Below, piece by piece: positions 1 through 6,514 of a DNA stretch of 22,714 nt (positions are counted from its first letter, which is position 1; the number at the start of each line of letters is the position of its first letter). The stretch spans positions 1 through 22,714 of the forward strand of contig DMCN01000031.1 in the NCBI GenBank assembly GCA_003445795.1, read 5' to 3'. Origin of the DNA: Gallionellaceae bacterium. Its GTDB lineage: Bacteria > Pseudomonadota > Gammaproteobacteria > Burkholderiales > Gallionellaceae. A program made the position numbers and the translations under genes. The notes below the pieces were generated by a model that ran no database searches, had not been told where the DNA came from, and saw only the letters and a list, made by a program, of their open reading frames with translations.

Positions 1-718
1 GCACCCCTGGGACGGCGTCACCGAGCCGAACTATCAACCCGAAGGCCCCAACTTCAAGGGCACGCGCACCAAGATCGAGGCGCTGGACGAGAGCGGCAAG
101 TATTCCTGGATAAAGGCGCCGCGCTGGAAGGGCAATGCCATGGAAGTCGGCTGCCTCTCGCGCATGGTGCTGGGTTATGTGCAGCCCAAGCAGTATCCGT
201 TCATCAAGGACACCATCGACAGCGTGCTGCACAAGCTCGACCTGCCGGTGACCGCGCTGTTCTCCACACTGGGACGCACGGCCGCGCGCGGCATCGAGAC
301 GCTGTATTGCGCCGACCTGCAGGTGCAGCAGTTCGACAAGCTGATGGCGAACCTGAAAGCGGGCGATACCGCCACCGCCAACGTCGAGAAGTGGGAGCCA
401 TCCAAGTGGCCGAAAGAGGCGAAGGGCGTGGGCTTCACCGAAGCACCGCGCGGCGCGCTGGGTCACTGGATCAAGATCAAGGACACCAAGATCGACAACT
501 ACCAGTGCGTGGTGCCCACGACCTGGAACGGCAGTCCGCGCGATGCCAAGGGACAGATCGGTGCGTTCGAGGCTTCGCTGATGAACACGCCGCTGGCCAA
601 AGCCGATCAACCGCTGGAGATCCTGCGCACCCTGCACAGCTTCGACCCCTGCCTCGCGTGTTCCACACATGTGATGTCGCCGGACGGTCAGGAGATGAGC
701 AAGGTCACGGTTCGCTAA
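1..718 (+). CDS. hupL: [NiFe] uptake hydrogenase large subunit, C-terminal part
   Basis: This is the 3' portion of the catalytic subunit of a group 1 membrane-bound H2-uptake hydrogenase; the 5' end lies outside the window. The frame is open from base 2 and gives about 238 codons of a protein normally near 600 residues. Visible family motifs are HPWDG near the start, PTTWNGSPRDA, and the terminal DPCLACSTH, whose two cysteines bind the Ni-Fe centre. Fifteen residues follow the final His (VMSPDGQEMSKVTVR). This matches the C-terminal extension that a HupD-type protease removes after nickel insertion, so this is the processed catalytic enzyme and not the H2 sensor. The cytochrome b gene follows after a 152-base gap that holds a palindromic repeat. 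The small subunit gene is expected just upstream, outside the window. Confidence 0.97.
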   Translation, partial: HPWDGVTEPNYQPEGPNFKGTRTKIEALDESGKYSWIKAPRWKGNAMEVGCLSRMVLGYVQPKQYPFIKDTIDSVLHKLDLPVTALFSTLGRTAARGIETLYCADLQVQQFDKLMANLKAGDTATANVEKWEPSKWPKEAKGVGFTEAPRGALGHWIKIKDTKIDNYQCVVPTTWNGSPRDAKGQIGAFEASLMNTPLAKADQPLEILRTLHSFDPCLACSTHVMSPDGQEMSKVTVR

Positions 719-736
719 CGAAACGACGATTTAACC

Positions 737-831
737 TTCCGTTCGTGGTGAGCCTGTCGAACCATGAATGGAGGGTTAAATCGGTCAAGGAGTTAACAAA
801 GAGCCCTTCGACAGGCTCAGGGCGAACGGAA
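737..831. repeat. Bipartite palindromic repeat, family A copy 1 (hupL-hupC gap)
   Basis: Two inverted arms share the core GAGCCTGTCGAA. The left arm at 737-766 reads TTCCGTTCGTGGTGAGCC followed by TGTCGAA, and the right arm at 804-831 reads CCCTTCGACAGGCTCAGGG followed by CGAACGGA. A nested pair, TTAACCTTCC at 731-740 and GGAGGGTTAA at 770-779, adds a second hairpin. The same two arms recur in reversed order at 2897-2987. This looks like a REP/MITE-type dispersed intergenic element. It may fold in the hup mRNA and affect processing, but that is inference. Confidence 0.85.
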
Positions 832-870
832 TAAATCAGCGCCTTATTAGGTGCACGAAAGGAGACTGTC

Positions 871-1575
871 ATGTCTGTAAAAACTGAAGTCGACGAAGCG
901 GCGATCACCGCGGCGGGCAACTCGGTGTATGTGTACGAGGCGCCGGTGCGCGCATGGCACTGGATCAACGTGCTGTGCATCATCACGCTGTCCATCACCG
1001 GCTGGTTCATCGCCAGCCCGTTGCCCAGCGTGAGCGGCGAGGCGAGCGATAACTTCCTCATGGGCTATATCCGCTTCGCGCATTTTGCGGCGGGTTATGT
1101 GTTCGCCATCGGCTTGCTGGTGCGGCTGTACTGGGCGTTTGTGGGCAACCACCATGCGCGCCAGTTGTTCATGCTGCCGGTGACCGACAAGAAGTGGTGG
1201 GCCGGGATGGCCAAGGAGATACGCTGGTACCTGTATCTGGAGAAACAGCCGAACAAATACATCGGCCACAATCCGCTCGGTCACCTGTTCATGTTCGTGG
1301 CCATCACGCTGGGCGGCACCTTCATGCTGGTCACCGGCTTCGCGCTGTACGGCGAAGGCGCGCAGGAAGGCCATTGGTCGCACTGGCTGTTCACCAGCTG
1401 GGTCATCCCGCTGTTCGGGCAGAGCCAGGACGTGCACACCTGGCATCACCTGGTGGCATGGGGCATCGTGGTGTTCGTGATCCTGCACGTGTACACCGCC
1501 ATCCGCGAAGACATCATGTCGCGGCAGACCATGATCAGCGCCATGATCGACGGTAAGCGCACTTTCCGCGAATGA
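871..1575 (+). CDS. hupC: Ni/Fe-hydrogenase b-type cytochrome subunit
   Basis: This is the membrane-integral cytochrome b (HupC/HyaC/HoxZ family, 234 residues, usual length) that anchors the hydrogenase dimer and passes electrons to quinone. The N-terminal YEAPVRAWHWIN signature, four hydrophobic segments (about 32-50, 68-92, 137-160 and 194-212) and conserved histidines H30, H71, H189, H192/H193 and H206 fit di-haem coordination. The ATG at 871 has a strong AGGAGA site about eight bases upstream. It follows hupL in the usual SLC order. A second repeat element lies directly after the stop, so transcription into the next gene may be reduced. Confidence 0.97.
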   Translation: MSVKTEVDEAAITAAGNSVYVYEAPVRAWHWINVLCIITLSITGWFIASPLPSVSGEASDNFLMGYIRFAHFAAGYVFAIGLLVRLYWAFVGNHHARQLFMLPVTDKKWWAGMAKEIRWYLYLEKQPNKYIGHNPLGHLFMFVAITLGGTFMLVTGFALYGEGAQEGHWSHWLFTSWVIPLFGQSQDVHTWHHLVAWGIVVFVILHVYTAIREDIMSRQTMISAMIDGKRTFRE

Positions 1576-1605
1576 GGGTGACGCCAATGTTCATTGATCA
1601 ACACA

Positions 1606-1738
1606 CCCGTCATTCCGGCGCAGGCCGGAATCCAGTCGAAGAAACAACTCCCGCGCAAGCGGGACAAGATCGTCGTCCAGGTCTGCTTCGCAGGATGTGG
1701 ATATTTTGCTGGATACCGGCCTTCGCCGGTATGACGGG
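1606..1738. repeat. Bipartite palindromic repeat, family B (hupC-HTH gap)
   Basis: Two 30-base terminal arms are inverted relative to each other: CCCGTCATTCCGGCGCAGG and following bases at 1606-1635, and their counterpart ending CGCCGGTATGACGGG at 1709-1738. Each arm is itself a small hairpin (for example CCGG-CGCAGG-CCGG), and a third hairpin, CCCGCGCAAGCGGG, sits in the middle at 1650-1663. The form matches the widespread CCGTCATTCC...GGAATCCAG class of proteobacterial intergenic repeats. It fills nearly the whole gap, and an apparent ATG at 1697 lies inside it, so that start should not be used. Confidence 0.85.
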
Positions 1739-1798
1739 CTAATGAACGATCAGGTTCCAAGTCTTCCCTTGCGGCAACCTTCCCCCGATGATCGAGCA

Positions 1799-2128
1799 AT
1801 GTCGCAAGAGTTGAGAGCAAACGCGGGCAAAAGCCCGCGTTTCTTTTGGGTGGCGCCGCGTGCGCCGCTCCATCCCGGACAGTTCCTGGATACGCGTTTT
1901 CTGCAGCCCGGCCGCATCTCGCAAGAGGCGCTGGCCGCGGCCCTCGGCATCTCCCGCCGCCGCATCAACGAACTGGTATGTGGTAAGCGCGCTGTCACCC
2001 CCGACACGGCGGTAAGGCTGGCCCTGCATTTCGGCACGGATGTGGCGTTCTGGCTGGAGATGCAGTTCGCCTGGGACCTCCATCAGGCACAACAACTTTA
2101 CTATCGTAAGGTTAAGATTCAGGTGTAG
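1799..2128 (+). CDS. HigA-type XRE-family HTH protein, orphan antitoxin-like
   Basis: This is a small DNA-binding protein of the HigA/VapI addiction-module antidote family. The core runs from APLHPGQFLDTRFLQ through SQEALAAALGISRRRINELV and the GKRAVTPDTAVRLALHFG segment to FWLEMQFAWDLH, with the HTH near residues 41-61. Starts are ambiguous: ATG at 1742 (128 aa), ATG at 1799 (109 aa, chosen) or TTG at 1811. None has a good ribosome site. The conserved core begins only near base 1862. No HigB-like toxin gene is adjacent, because the upstream gap is filled by a repeat. A terminator-like hairpin overlaps its first codons. Its position inside a hydrogenase operon suggests either a captured orphan or a local regulator. 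The family call is firm; the function is unknown. Confidence 0.8.
   Translation: MSQELRANAGKSPRFFWVAPRAPLHPGQFLDTRFLQPGRISQEALAAALGISRRRINELVCGKRAVTPDTAVRLALHFGTDVAFWLEMQFAWDLHQAQQLYYRKVKIQV
1819..1847 (+). terminator. Terminator-like hairpin at 5' end of HTH gene
   Basis: A perfect 10-bp stem, AAACGCGGGC (1819-1828) and GCCCGCGTTT (1833-1842), with an AAAA loop, is followed by CTTTT. This fits a rho-independent terminator ending the hupL-hupC transcript. It lies inside the predicted N-terminal codons of the HTH gene, which argues for attenuation, for a later non-canonical start, or for a coincidental coding hairpin. Confidence 0.55.
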
Positions 2129-2143
2129 TGTTTCGAAAGCGGT

Positions 2144-2181
2144 AAGGCAATGTCCACACTAAATCAGTCGGACTTTGCCTT
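2144..2181. repeat. Imperfect inverted repeat after the HTH gene
   Basis: AAGGCAATGTCC at 2144-2155 pairs with GGACTTTGCCTT at 2170-2181 with one mismatch and a 14-base loop. It could end the HTH transcript, but no T-tract follows directly. A weak terminator or a binding site are both possible. Confidence 0.35.
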
Positions 2182-2229
2182 TCGCCTTCAACGCTATCAT
2201 TTTTAACGATAAATTATGCTTTATGCGAA

Positions 2230-2245
2230 TGGCATGAGTCGTGCT
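2230..2245 (+). promoter_or_regulatory. Candidate sigma-54 promoter of the hupD maturation operon
   Basis: TGGCATGAGTCGTGCT matches the -24/-12 consensus TGGCACG-N4-TTGCW, with the invariant GG and GC exactly ten bases apart (2231-2232 and 2243-2244). A start site about 12 bases downstream would lie near 2256, giving a leader of about 20 bases before the GTG of hupD. The window encodes HoxA, a sigma-54 activator, which makes this an expected target. Found by eye only. Confidence 0.6.
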
Positions 2246-2264
2246 GTTACACAGCTCGTAACAG
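2244..2264. promoter_or_regulatory. Perfect inverted repeat just before hupD ribosome site
   Basis: CTGTTAC (2244-2250) and GTAACAG (2258-2264) form a perfect 7-bp dyad with a 7-base spacer. It overlaps the predicted transcription start and abuts the GGGAGGAG ribosome site. It could be an operator or a small leader hairpin. Confidence 0.4.
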
Positions 2265-2275
2265 GGAGGAGAAAA

Positions 2276-2887
2276 GTGAAAAAAACAGAATTGTTGGTGT
2301 TGGGCATCGGCAACATCCTGTGGGCGGACGAGGGTTTCGGCGTGCGCTGCGTCGAGGCGTTGAACGCCGCTTACCAGTTTGATGACAACGTGACCGTGCT
2401 GGACGGCGGCACCCAGGGCTTGTATCTGCTGCCATTCCTGGAAGAGGCGCGCTATCTGATCGTGTTCGACGCCGTGGACTACGGCAAGACGCCGGGCGAG
2501 ATGGTGATCGCGAAAGACAACGAAGTGCCGCGCTTCATGGGCGCGAAGAAGATGAGCCTGCACCAGACCGGCTTCCAGGAAGTCATCGCCTGCGCCGCAC
2601 TGGCCGACCGCCTGCCCGAATCCATGATGCTCATCGGTGTGCAACCCGAACAACTGGAAGACTTCGGCGGCAGTCTGCGCGACATCGTCAAGGCGCAGAT
2701 CCCGCGCGCGCTGGAAGTGGCGCTGCTGCAGATGCGGCAATGGGGCATCACCTACCGGACCCGTCAATCGCGCGTGGTCGATGAACACCAGCATGTGTTG
2801 GGGATGGACGAGTACGAAGCGGGGCGTCCTTCCGAGGAACTCGCATGCCGCTTCGGCGACGATAGGTTCCTTGCGGGGCAGGTTTAG
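2276..2887 (+). CDS. hupD: HupD/HyaD-type hydrogenase maturation endopeptidase
   Basis: This protease clips the C-terminal tail of HupL after nickel is in place. GTG at 2276 is chosen because GGGAGGAG lies directly upstream and the family N-terminus starts here (VKKTELLVLGIGNILWADEG). An upstream in-frame ATG at 2216 would precede the likely promoter. The product is 203 aa, the usual size. Likely metal ligands by analogy to HybD are E19 in WADEGFG, D65 in IVFDAVD and H96 in SLHQTGF. The gene probably opens the accessory operon under the sigma-54-like promoter at 2230-2245. A repeat pair separates it from hupF. Confidence 0.96.
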   Translation: MKKTELLVLGIGNILWADEGFGVRCVEALNAAYQFDDNVTVLDGGTQGLYLLPFLEEARYLIVFDAVDYGKTPGEMVIAKDNEVPRFMGAKKMSLHQTGFQEVIACAALADRLPESMMLIGVQPEQLEDFGGSLRDIVKAQIPRALEVALLQMRQWGITYRTRQSRVVDEHQHVLGMDEYEAGRPSEELACRFGDDRFLAGQV

Positions 2888-2896
2888 TTAAAGACG

Positions 2897-2987
2897 CCGT
2901 TCGCCCTGAGCCTGTCGAAGGGTGAATGTCGAAATAGTCATTTGCGGATTTTTCCGTTCATGGTTCGACAGGCTCACCACGAACGGA
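2897..2987. repeat. Bipartite palindromic repeat, family A copy 2 (hupD-hupF gap)
   Basis: This carries the same two arms as the element at 737-831, but the whole unit is reversed. CCGTTCGCCCTGAGCCTGTC and GAAGGG lie at 2897-2922, and CATGGTTCGACAGGCTCACC and ACGAACGGA at 2959-2987. The bases between the arms differ from copy 1, so only the arms are conserved. It supplies a false upstream start at 2942 for hupF. Confidence 0.85.
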
Positions 2988-3013
2988 AAAATGGAGTTTC
3001 AACAGGAGAAAAT

Positions 3014-3322
3014 ATGTGCCTCGGGATCCCCATGCAGGTCATGGAAGTACACGAGAACACCGCAGTCTGCGAGGGTCGCAACGGCCGTCAGCTGATCAAC
3101 ACCATGCTGGTGGGCAAGGTCGAAGTCGGCCAGTGGCTGCTCACTTTTCTGGATGCGGGGCGCGAAGTGATCGATGCCGAACAGGCCGCGCTGGTGAACG
3201 ACGCGCTGGACGGATTGCAGGAGGTGGCCAACGGCGGCGAGATGGATATGGATAGATTCTTTGGTGATCTGGTGAACCGCGAGCCGCAATTGCCGGAATT
3301 TTTGAGAAAGGAAAACGCATGA
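3014..3322 (+). CDS. hupF: HypC/HupF-family hydrogenase assembly chaperone
   Basis: This is a HypC paralogue (102 aa) dedicated to the uptake hydrogenase; in Rhizobium, HupF protects the large subunit when oxygen is present. It begins MCLGIPMQV, in which Cys2 is the functional residue of the family. The ATG at 3014 has AGGAG at 3004-3008. An in-frame ATG at 2942 lies within the repeat and is rejected. It is longer than the second HypC-family protein in this window (84 aa at 10189), with an acidic tail ending EPQLPEFLRKENA. Its stop overlaps the hupG start (ATGA), so the two are translationally coupled. Confidence 0.94.
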   Translation: MCLGIPMQVMEVHENTAVCEGRNGRQLINTMLVGKVEVGQWLLTFLDAGREVIDAEQAALVNDALDGLQEVANGGEMDMDRFFGDLVNREPQLPEFLRKENA

Positions 3323-3801
3323 GCGAGACAGTGGAATTTGCAGCGGTACGCGCCGAGGAGATGAAAGCGAGTTTCAACAAGCTGCTGGAGCGCTTGCGCG
3401 CGCAGAGCAAGATCACGCTGCTGGACGAGGAAGGGCTGGAGTCCTTTGTTATGGCGGGCGGCGACGGCATGGTGCTGTTCACCCAGGAGCCGGACCAGCA
3501 GCCCGAGACCTGGGATGTGGCGGTGATCCTGCCCGAAGTGCTCAAGCTGACCGGCGACCGCCTGCGTGCCGCGATCATCACGCCCGAACTGGCGCGCAAG
3601 GAAAAAGCGCGTTTCGGCATCACACGCTGGCCGTCGCTGGTGTTCGTGCGCGACGGCGAGTATGTCGGTGTGATCGACGGCATGCGCAACTGGGAAGAAT
3701 ACACGCGCGAGATTGCCGGCATGCTGAACAAACCGGTGAGCCGCGCGCCGTCGGTGGGGATTCCGGTGATGGCCGCCGGTGCGTCACCTTCCTGTCACTA
3801 A
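3319..3801 (+). CDS. hupG: HupG/HyaE-type hydrogenase chaperone, thioredoxin-like
   Basis: This is a HyaE/HupG-family protein of 160 aa with a thioredoxin-like fold and no CxxC active site. In other organisms it binds the Tat signal peptide of the small subunit and prevents early export. The recognisable core is the region around ARFGITRWPSLVFVRDGEY, followed by IDGMRNWEEYTREIAGML, which corresponds to the last strands and helix of the fold. The start overlaps the hupF stop by four bases (ATGA). The C-terminus, about residues 140-160, looks disordered. The gene is part of the hupFGHIJK set that supports assembly of an O2-exposed uptake hydrogenase. Confidence 0.9.
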   Translation: MSETVEFAAVRAEEMKASFNKLLERLRAQSKITLLDEEGLESFVMAGGDGMVLFTQEPDQQPETWDVAVILPEVLKLTGDRLRAAIITPELARKEKARFGITRWPSLVFVRDGEYVGVIDGMRNWEEYTREIAGMLNKPVSRAPSVGIPVMAAGASPSCH

Positions 3802-3821
3802 CCCGAATCCAGGAGCAGAAC

Positions 3822-4688
3822 ATGATGAAAGAATTCCCCCTTCCCGTCGTCGCCATCGGTCCCGGTTCGCAACCTGAAGACGAGGCCCTGCAATACATGC
3901 CGCTGCCCAGCGCGATGATGACTTTCGCCTTGCCGGTCATCGACGAGGCCGATCCCGCATTGATGGCGGCAGCGTGCGCGGTGGTGGAGCGCTTGCGCGA
4001 TGAGATGCAGGCCACGCCGCTGGATTCGGCGACCATTCCGACCGTTGAGTTGCAGGATATGGATACCGAGGTGGTGCGCCTGCTCAACCAGACGATGGGC
4101 GAGGGCGAGGTGAGCATCGCGGTGCGCGGTTCCGGCCAGTACCGCATCCAGGAGACGGTGTTCGCCAGCGTGTGGCGCGTGCATGAGTTCGCCACCGACG
4201 GCCGTTTGATCGGCGATACCATCATGGCCTGTGCGATCCCGCCCATGGTGGCGCAATGGGCGCAGGACGGTGTGTCACTGGATTGCAAGATCCCGGAAAA
4301 GGATGCCGGGCTGATGAACGCGCCCGCCGTGCTCACCGAGATCGTCGGCAAGGCCAAAGCCTACAAGGCGGGCGACGGCGCGCATGTGATCAACCTGACC
4401 CTGCTGCCGATGTCGCCGGAAGATCTGGAATGCCTGACGCAGACGCTGGGCGTGGGCGCTGTGACCATCCTGTCGCGCGGTTACGGCAATTGCCGCATCA
4501 CCAGCACCAAACTGCCGAACGTGTGGTGGGTACAATACTTCAACAGCATGGACACGCTGATCCTCAACACCATCGAGGTCAGCGAAGTGCCGGAAGTGGC
4601 GCTGGCCTCGTCGGAAGACTACGAGGACAGCATAGACCGTCTGGGCGAATGGCTGCAGGTGATGCAGGCGCCGGAGAGCGTGGACTGA
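3822..4688 (+). CDS. hupH: HupH/HyaF-type hydrogenase expression/formation protein
   Basis: This is a HyaF/HupH (HoxQ) family accessory protein of 288 aa, the usual size, needed for small subunit maturation in related systems. It has the typical family N-terminus, with an IGPGSQPEDEALQYMPLP stretch, and a repeated half: VSIAVRGSGQYRIQETVF near residue 105 and VTILSRGYGNCRITSTKLPN near 215, each followed by a W-V-x-(F/Y)-type segment. AGGAG lies at 3811-3815 and the ATG at 3822; the next codon is also ATG. The product is cytoplasmic with no membrane segment. The rubredoxin gene starts immediately after it. Confidence 0.93.
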   Translation: MMKEFPLPVVAIGPGSQPEDEALQYMPLPSAMMTFALPVIDEADPALMAAACAVVERLRDEMQATPLDSATIPTVELQDMDTEVVRLLNQTMGEGEVSIAVRGSGQYRIQETVFASVWRVHEFATDGRLIGDTIMACAIPPMVAQWAQDGVSLDCKIPEKDAGLMNAPAVLTEIVGKAKAYKAGDGAHVINLTLLPMSPEDLECLTQTLGVGAVTILSRGYGNCRITSTKLPNVWWVQYFNSMDTLILNTIEVSEVPEVALASSEDYEDSIDRLGEWLQVMQAPESVD

Positions 4689-4689
4689 G

Positions 4690-4908
4690 ATGGCCATGTT
4701 CGAAGGTTCGTTCCTCGGCGACAACGATAAACTGTCCGACGATTCGGTGCGGATGGAGTGCGGGATCTGCTGGGAGGTGTACGATCCTGCCTTGGGCGAT
4801 CCGGTGTGGCAGATCGATCCGAATACACCGTTCTCGCAGTTGCCGGAGCACTGGACCTGCCCGAACTGCGATGCGCCCAAACACAAATTCATGGTGCATA
4901 ACGAATGA
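4690..4908 (+). CDS. hupI: Hydrogenase-associated rubredoxin
   Basis: This is a small iron protein (72 aa) of the HupI/HoxR type, with one Fe bound by four cysteines in two CxxC knuckles: C24 and C27 in ECGICWEVYDP, and C57 and C60 in TCPNCDAPKHKF. An N-terminal extension of about 20 residues precedes the rubredoxin core, as in other hydrogenase-linked members. HoxR-type proteins are associated with H2 oxidation and enzyme assembly under oxygen. Start ATG 4690 lies one base after the hupH stop; ATG 4696 is an alternative. The stop overlaps the hupJ start. Confidence 0.95.
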   Translation: MAMFEGSFLGDNDKLSDDSVRMECGICWEVYDPALGDPVWQIDPNTPFSQLPEHWTCPNCDAPKHKFMVHNE

Positions 4909-5423
4909 ACGCGGTCGAACAGAAACTGGAAGCGGTATTCAGGGACATCGCCGAGACGCGCATGGCCGGGCTGCCGATCTGCAACACGGCGTTGCGCGTG
5001 CAGGCGGTGGGATTCCGCGAGTGGAATGATCATTGGGTGGGCGTGCTGGTCACGCCGTGGACCATCAGCCTGGCGCTGATGCCGGGCGACAAGGGCCCGC
5101 TCGGGACATTGGGTGCGGACGAGAAGATGAGCTGGGAATTCCCTTCCGGCAAATACGAGTTCATGGGCCTGAACGAACCGGCGCTGGGCACCTGCCAGAC
5201 CTGTTCGCTGATCTCGCCGGTGGTCGACTTCGAGCGCCACGAGGATGCGGTGAGCGTCGCCGAGCAGGTGATGGAGGCTTTGTTCTTGAAGGACGACTCC
5301 GATGCGAAACGCGATGCCGACCGCAAGCAGATGGTGGAAGCGGCGCGTCTCAAGGGCGAGCCGGTGATGGATAAACCGCTGTCGCGGCGCGATTTCCTGC
5401 GCGGCAGCTTTTTGGGGACTTAG
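4905..5423 (+). CDS. hupJ: HupJ/HybE-type hydrogenase assembly chaperone
   Basis: This is a HybE/HupJ (HoxT) family protein of 172 aa. Members help hydrogenase subunits stay cytoplasmic until mature. Family features include the MAGLPICNTALRVQAVGF region, LVTPWTISLALMPGD, and the cysteine-containing GTCQTCSLISP segment. The last residues contain SRRDFLRG at 160-167, which looks like a twin-arginine export motif but sits at the C-terminus without a following hydrophobic stretch. ATGA overlap with hupI indicates coupling. The stop is followed after two bases by the TTG of hupK. Confidence 0.93.
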   Translation: MNAVEQKLEAVFRDIAETRMAGLPICNTALRVQAVGFREWNDHWVGVLVTPWTISLALMPGDKGPLGTLGADEKMSWEFPSGKYEFMGLNEPALGTCQTCSLISPVVDFERHEDAVSVAEQVMEALFLKDDSDAKRDADRKQMVEAARLKGEPVMDKPLSRRDFLRGSFLGT

Positions 5424-5425
5424 AT

Positions 5426-6514
5426 TTGTTCGATGTAGGCAAGGTGACGCTGGGTGTGGTGTGGGACGGTGAATCGGTCGCCGCGACGGATATCAGCTCG
5501 ACGCGGCCGATGGCGGCGCGGGTACTGAAGGACAAGACGCCGACTCAGGTGGTGCAGATCGTGCCGCTGCTTTACAGCGTGTGCGGTCGGGCGCAGGGCG
5601 CGGCAGCCAGTGTCGCGCTGCTGGCCGCGATGCGAGAGGAAAGCCCTGCGGTCGCGACGATGGAACGCAGCATCGTGTGCGAGGCCATACAGGAGCATCT
5701 GTGGCGTCTGATGCTGGATTGGCCGGATCTGCTCGGCATGCCGCAGGAGGACAAGCTGTTTTCCGGCTGGTATTCGATGTTGCGCAAGATCGGCGCCGGC
5801 GAGGCGGAGATGGCGGCCTTCCTGCAAGAGTTCGAACGCGATGCGCTGGGCATGACTGCGGCGGAATGGCTGGCGCTGGACAGTTACGCCGCGATGCAGA
5901 CATGGTGGCGCAAGCCGGACAACGCGCTGGTGCGACCGCTGGCCAAGCTGGACGAATCGGCGCAGAGCCGCTGCAATCGCAACGAAACCAGATTGTTGCC
6001 GCCCTGGTCGGCGGCGGAAGTGCAGCAGGTCTGCGCCGGAAGATGGGACGCCGCCTTCGCTGCGCGTCCGGAGTGGCTGGGTGCCGCGGCGGAAACGGGC
6101 GCATGGAGCTATTACGCCGACAGTCCGCTGTTGCGCGATGTGTGGCAGCAGAGCGGATCGAGGGCGCTGACGCGTCTGCTGGCCAGACTGGTCGATATGG
6201 TCTGTCTGGCGAGCGGCAAGGCTGAGCCGAGATTGAGCATGACCAGCCCGGCGGCAGACGAAGGTATCGCCGTGGTGCGCACCGCGCGCGGTCTGTTGCT
6301 GCACCGGGTGTTGCTGGATGGAGACAAGGTGGCGGACTATTCAATCGTCGCGCCGACCGAGTGGAACTTCCATCCGGCCGGATCGTTCGCGCAGGACCTG
6401 TGCGGTCTGGCGGAACACGATGGCGGACTGCTGGAGTACCGCGCGCAGATCGAAGTGATGTCGCTGGACCCCTGCGTTGCATATGAGGTCGAGATAAGGA
6501 GTTCAGATGCATGA
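5426..6514 (+). CDS. hupK: HupK/HoxV-type cofactor assembly scaffold
   Basis: This is a degenerate relative of the hydrogenase large subunit (362 aa) thought to act as a scaffold during Fe(CN)2CO cofactor delivery. The N-terminal metal motif has become VCGRAQGAA (C53 kept, the second Cys replaced by A56). The C-terminal motif is SLDPCVAYEVEI (C350 kept, Y353 in place of the second Cys, no His). PTEWNFHPAG matches the PTTWNxSPRD segment of true large subunits. A TTG start at 5426 is inferred, with GGGGAC a few bases upstream. The 3' end overlaps hypA by eight bases. Confidence 0.92.
   Translation: MFDVGKVTLGVVWDGESVAATDISSTRPMAARVLKDKTPTQVVQIVPLLYSVCGRAQGAAASVALLAAMREESPAVATMERSIVCEAIQEHLWRLMLDWPDLLGMPQEDKLFSGWYSMLRKIGAGEAEMAAFLQEFERDALGMTAAEWLALDSYAAMQTWWRKPDNALVRPLAKLDESAQSRCNRNETRLLPPWSAAEVQQVCAGRWDAAFAARPEWLGAAAETGAWSYYADSPLLRDVWQQSGSRALTRLLARLVDMVCLASGKAEPRLSMTSPAADEGIAVVRTARGLLLHRVLLDGDKVADYSIVAPTEWNFHPAGSFAQDLCGLAEHDGGLLEYRAQIEVMSLDPCVAYEVEIRSSDA

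Noticed and set aside
2942..3013. Upstream in-frame start for hupF
   Set aside because: It lies inside the palindromic repeat and encodes the MVRQAHHER string typical of translated repeats. The AGGAG-preceded ATG at 3014 gives the canonical MCLGIP start.
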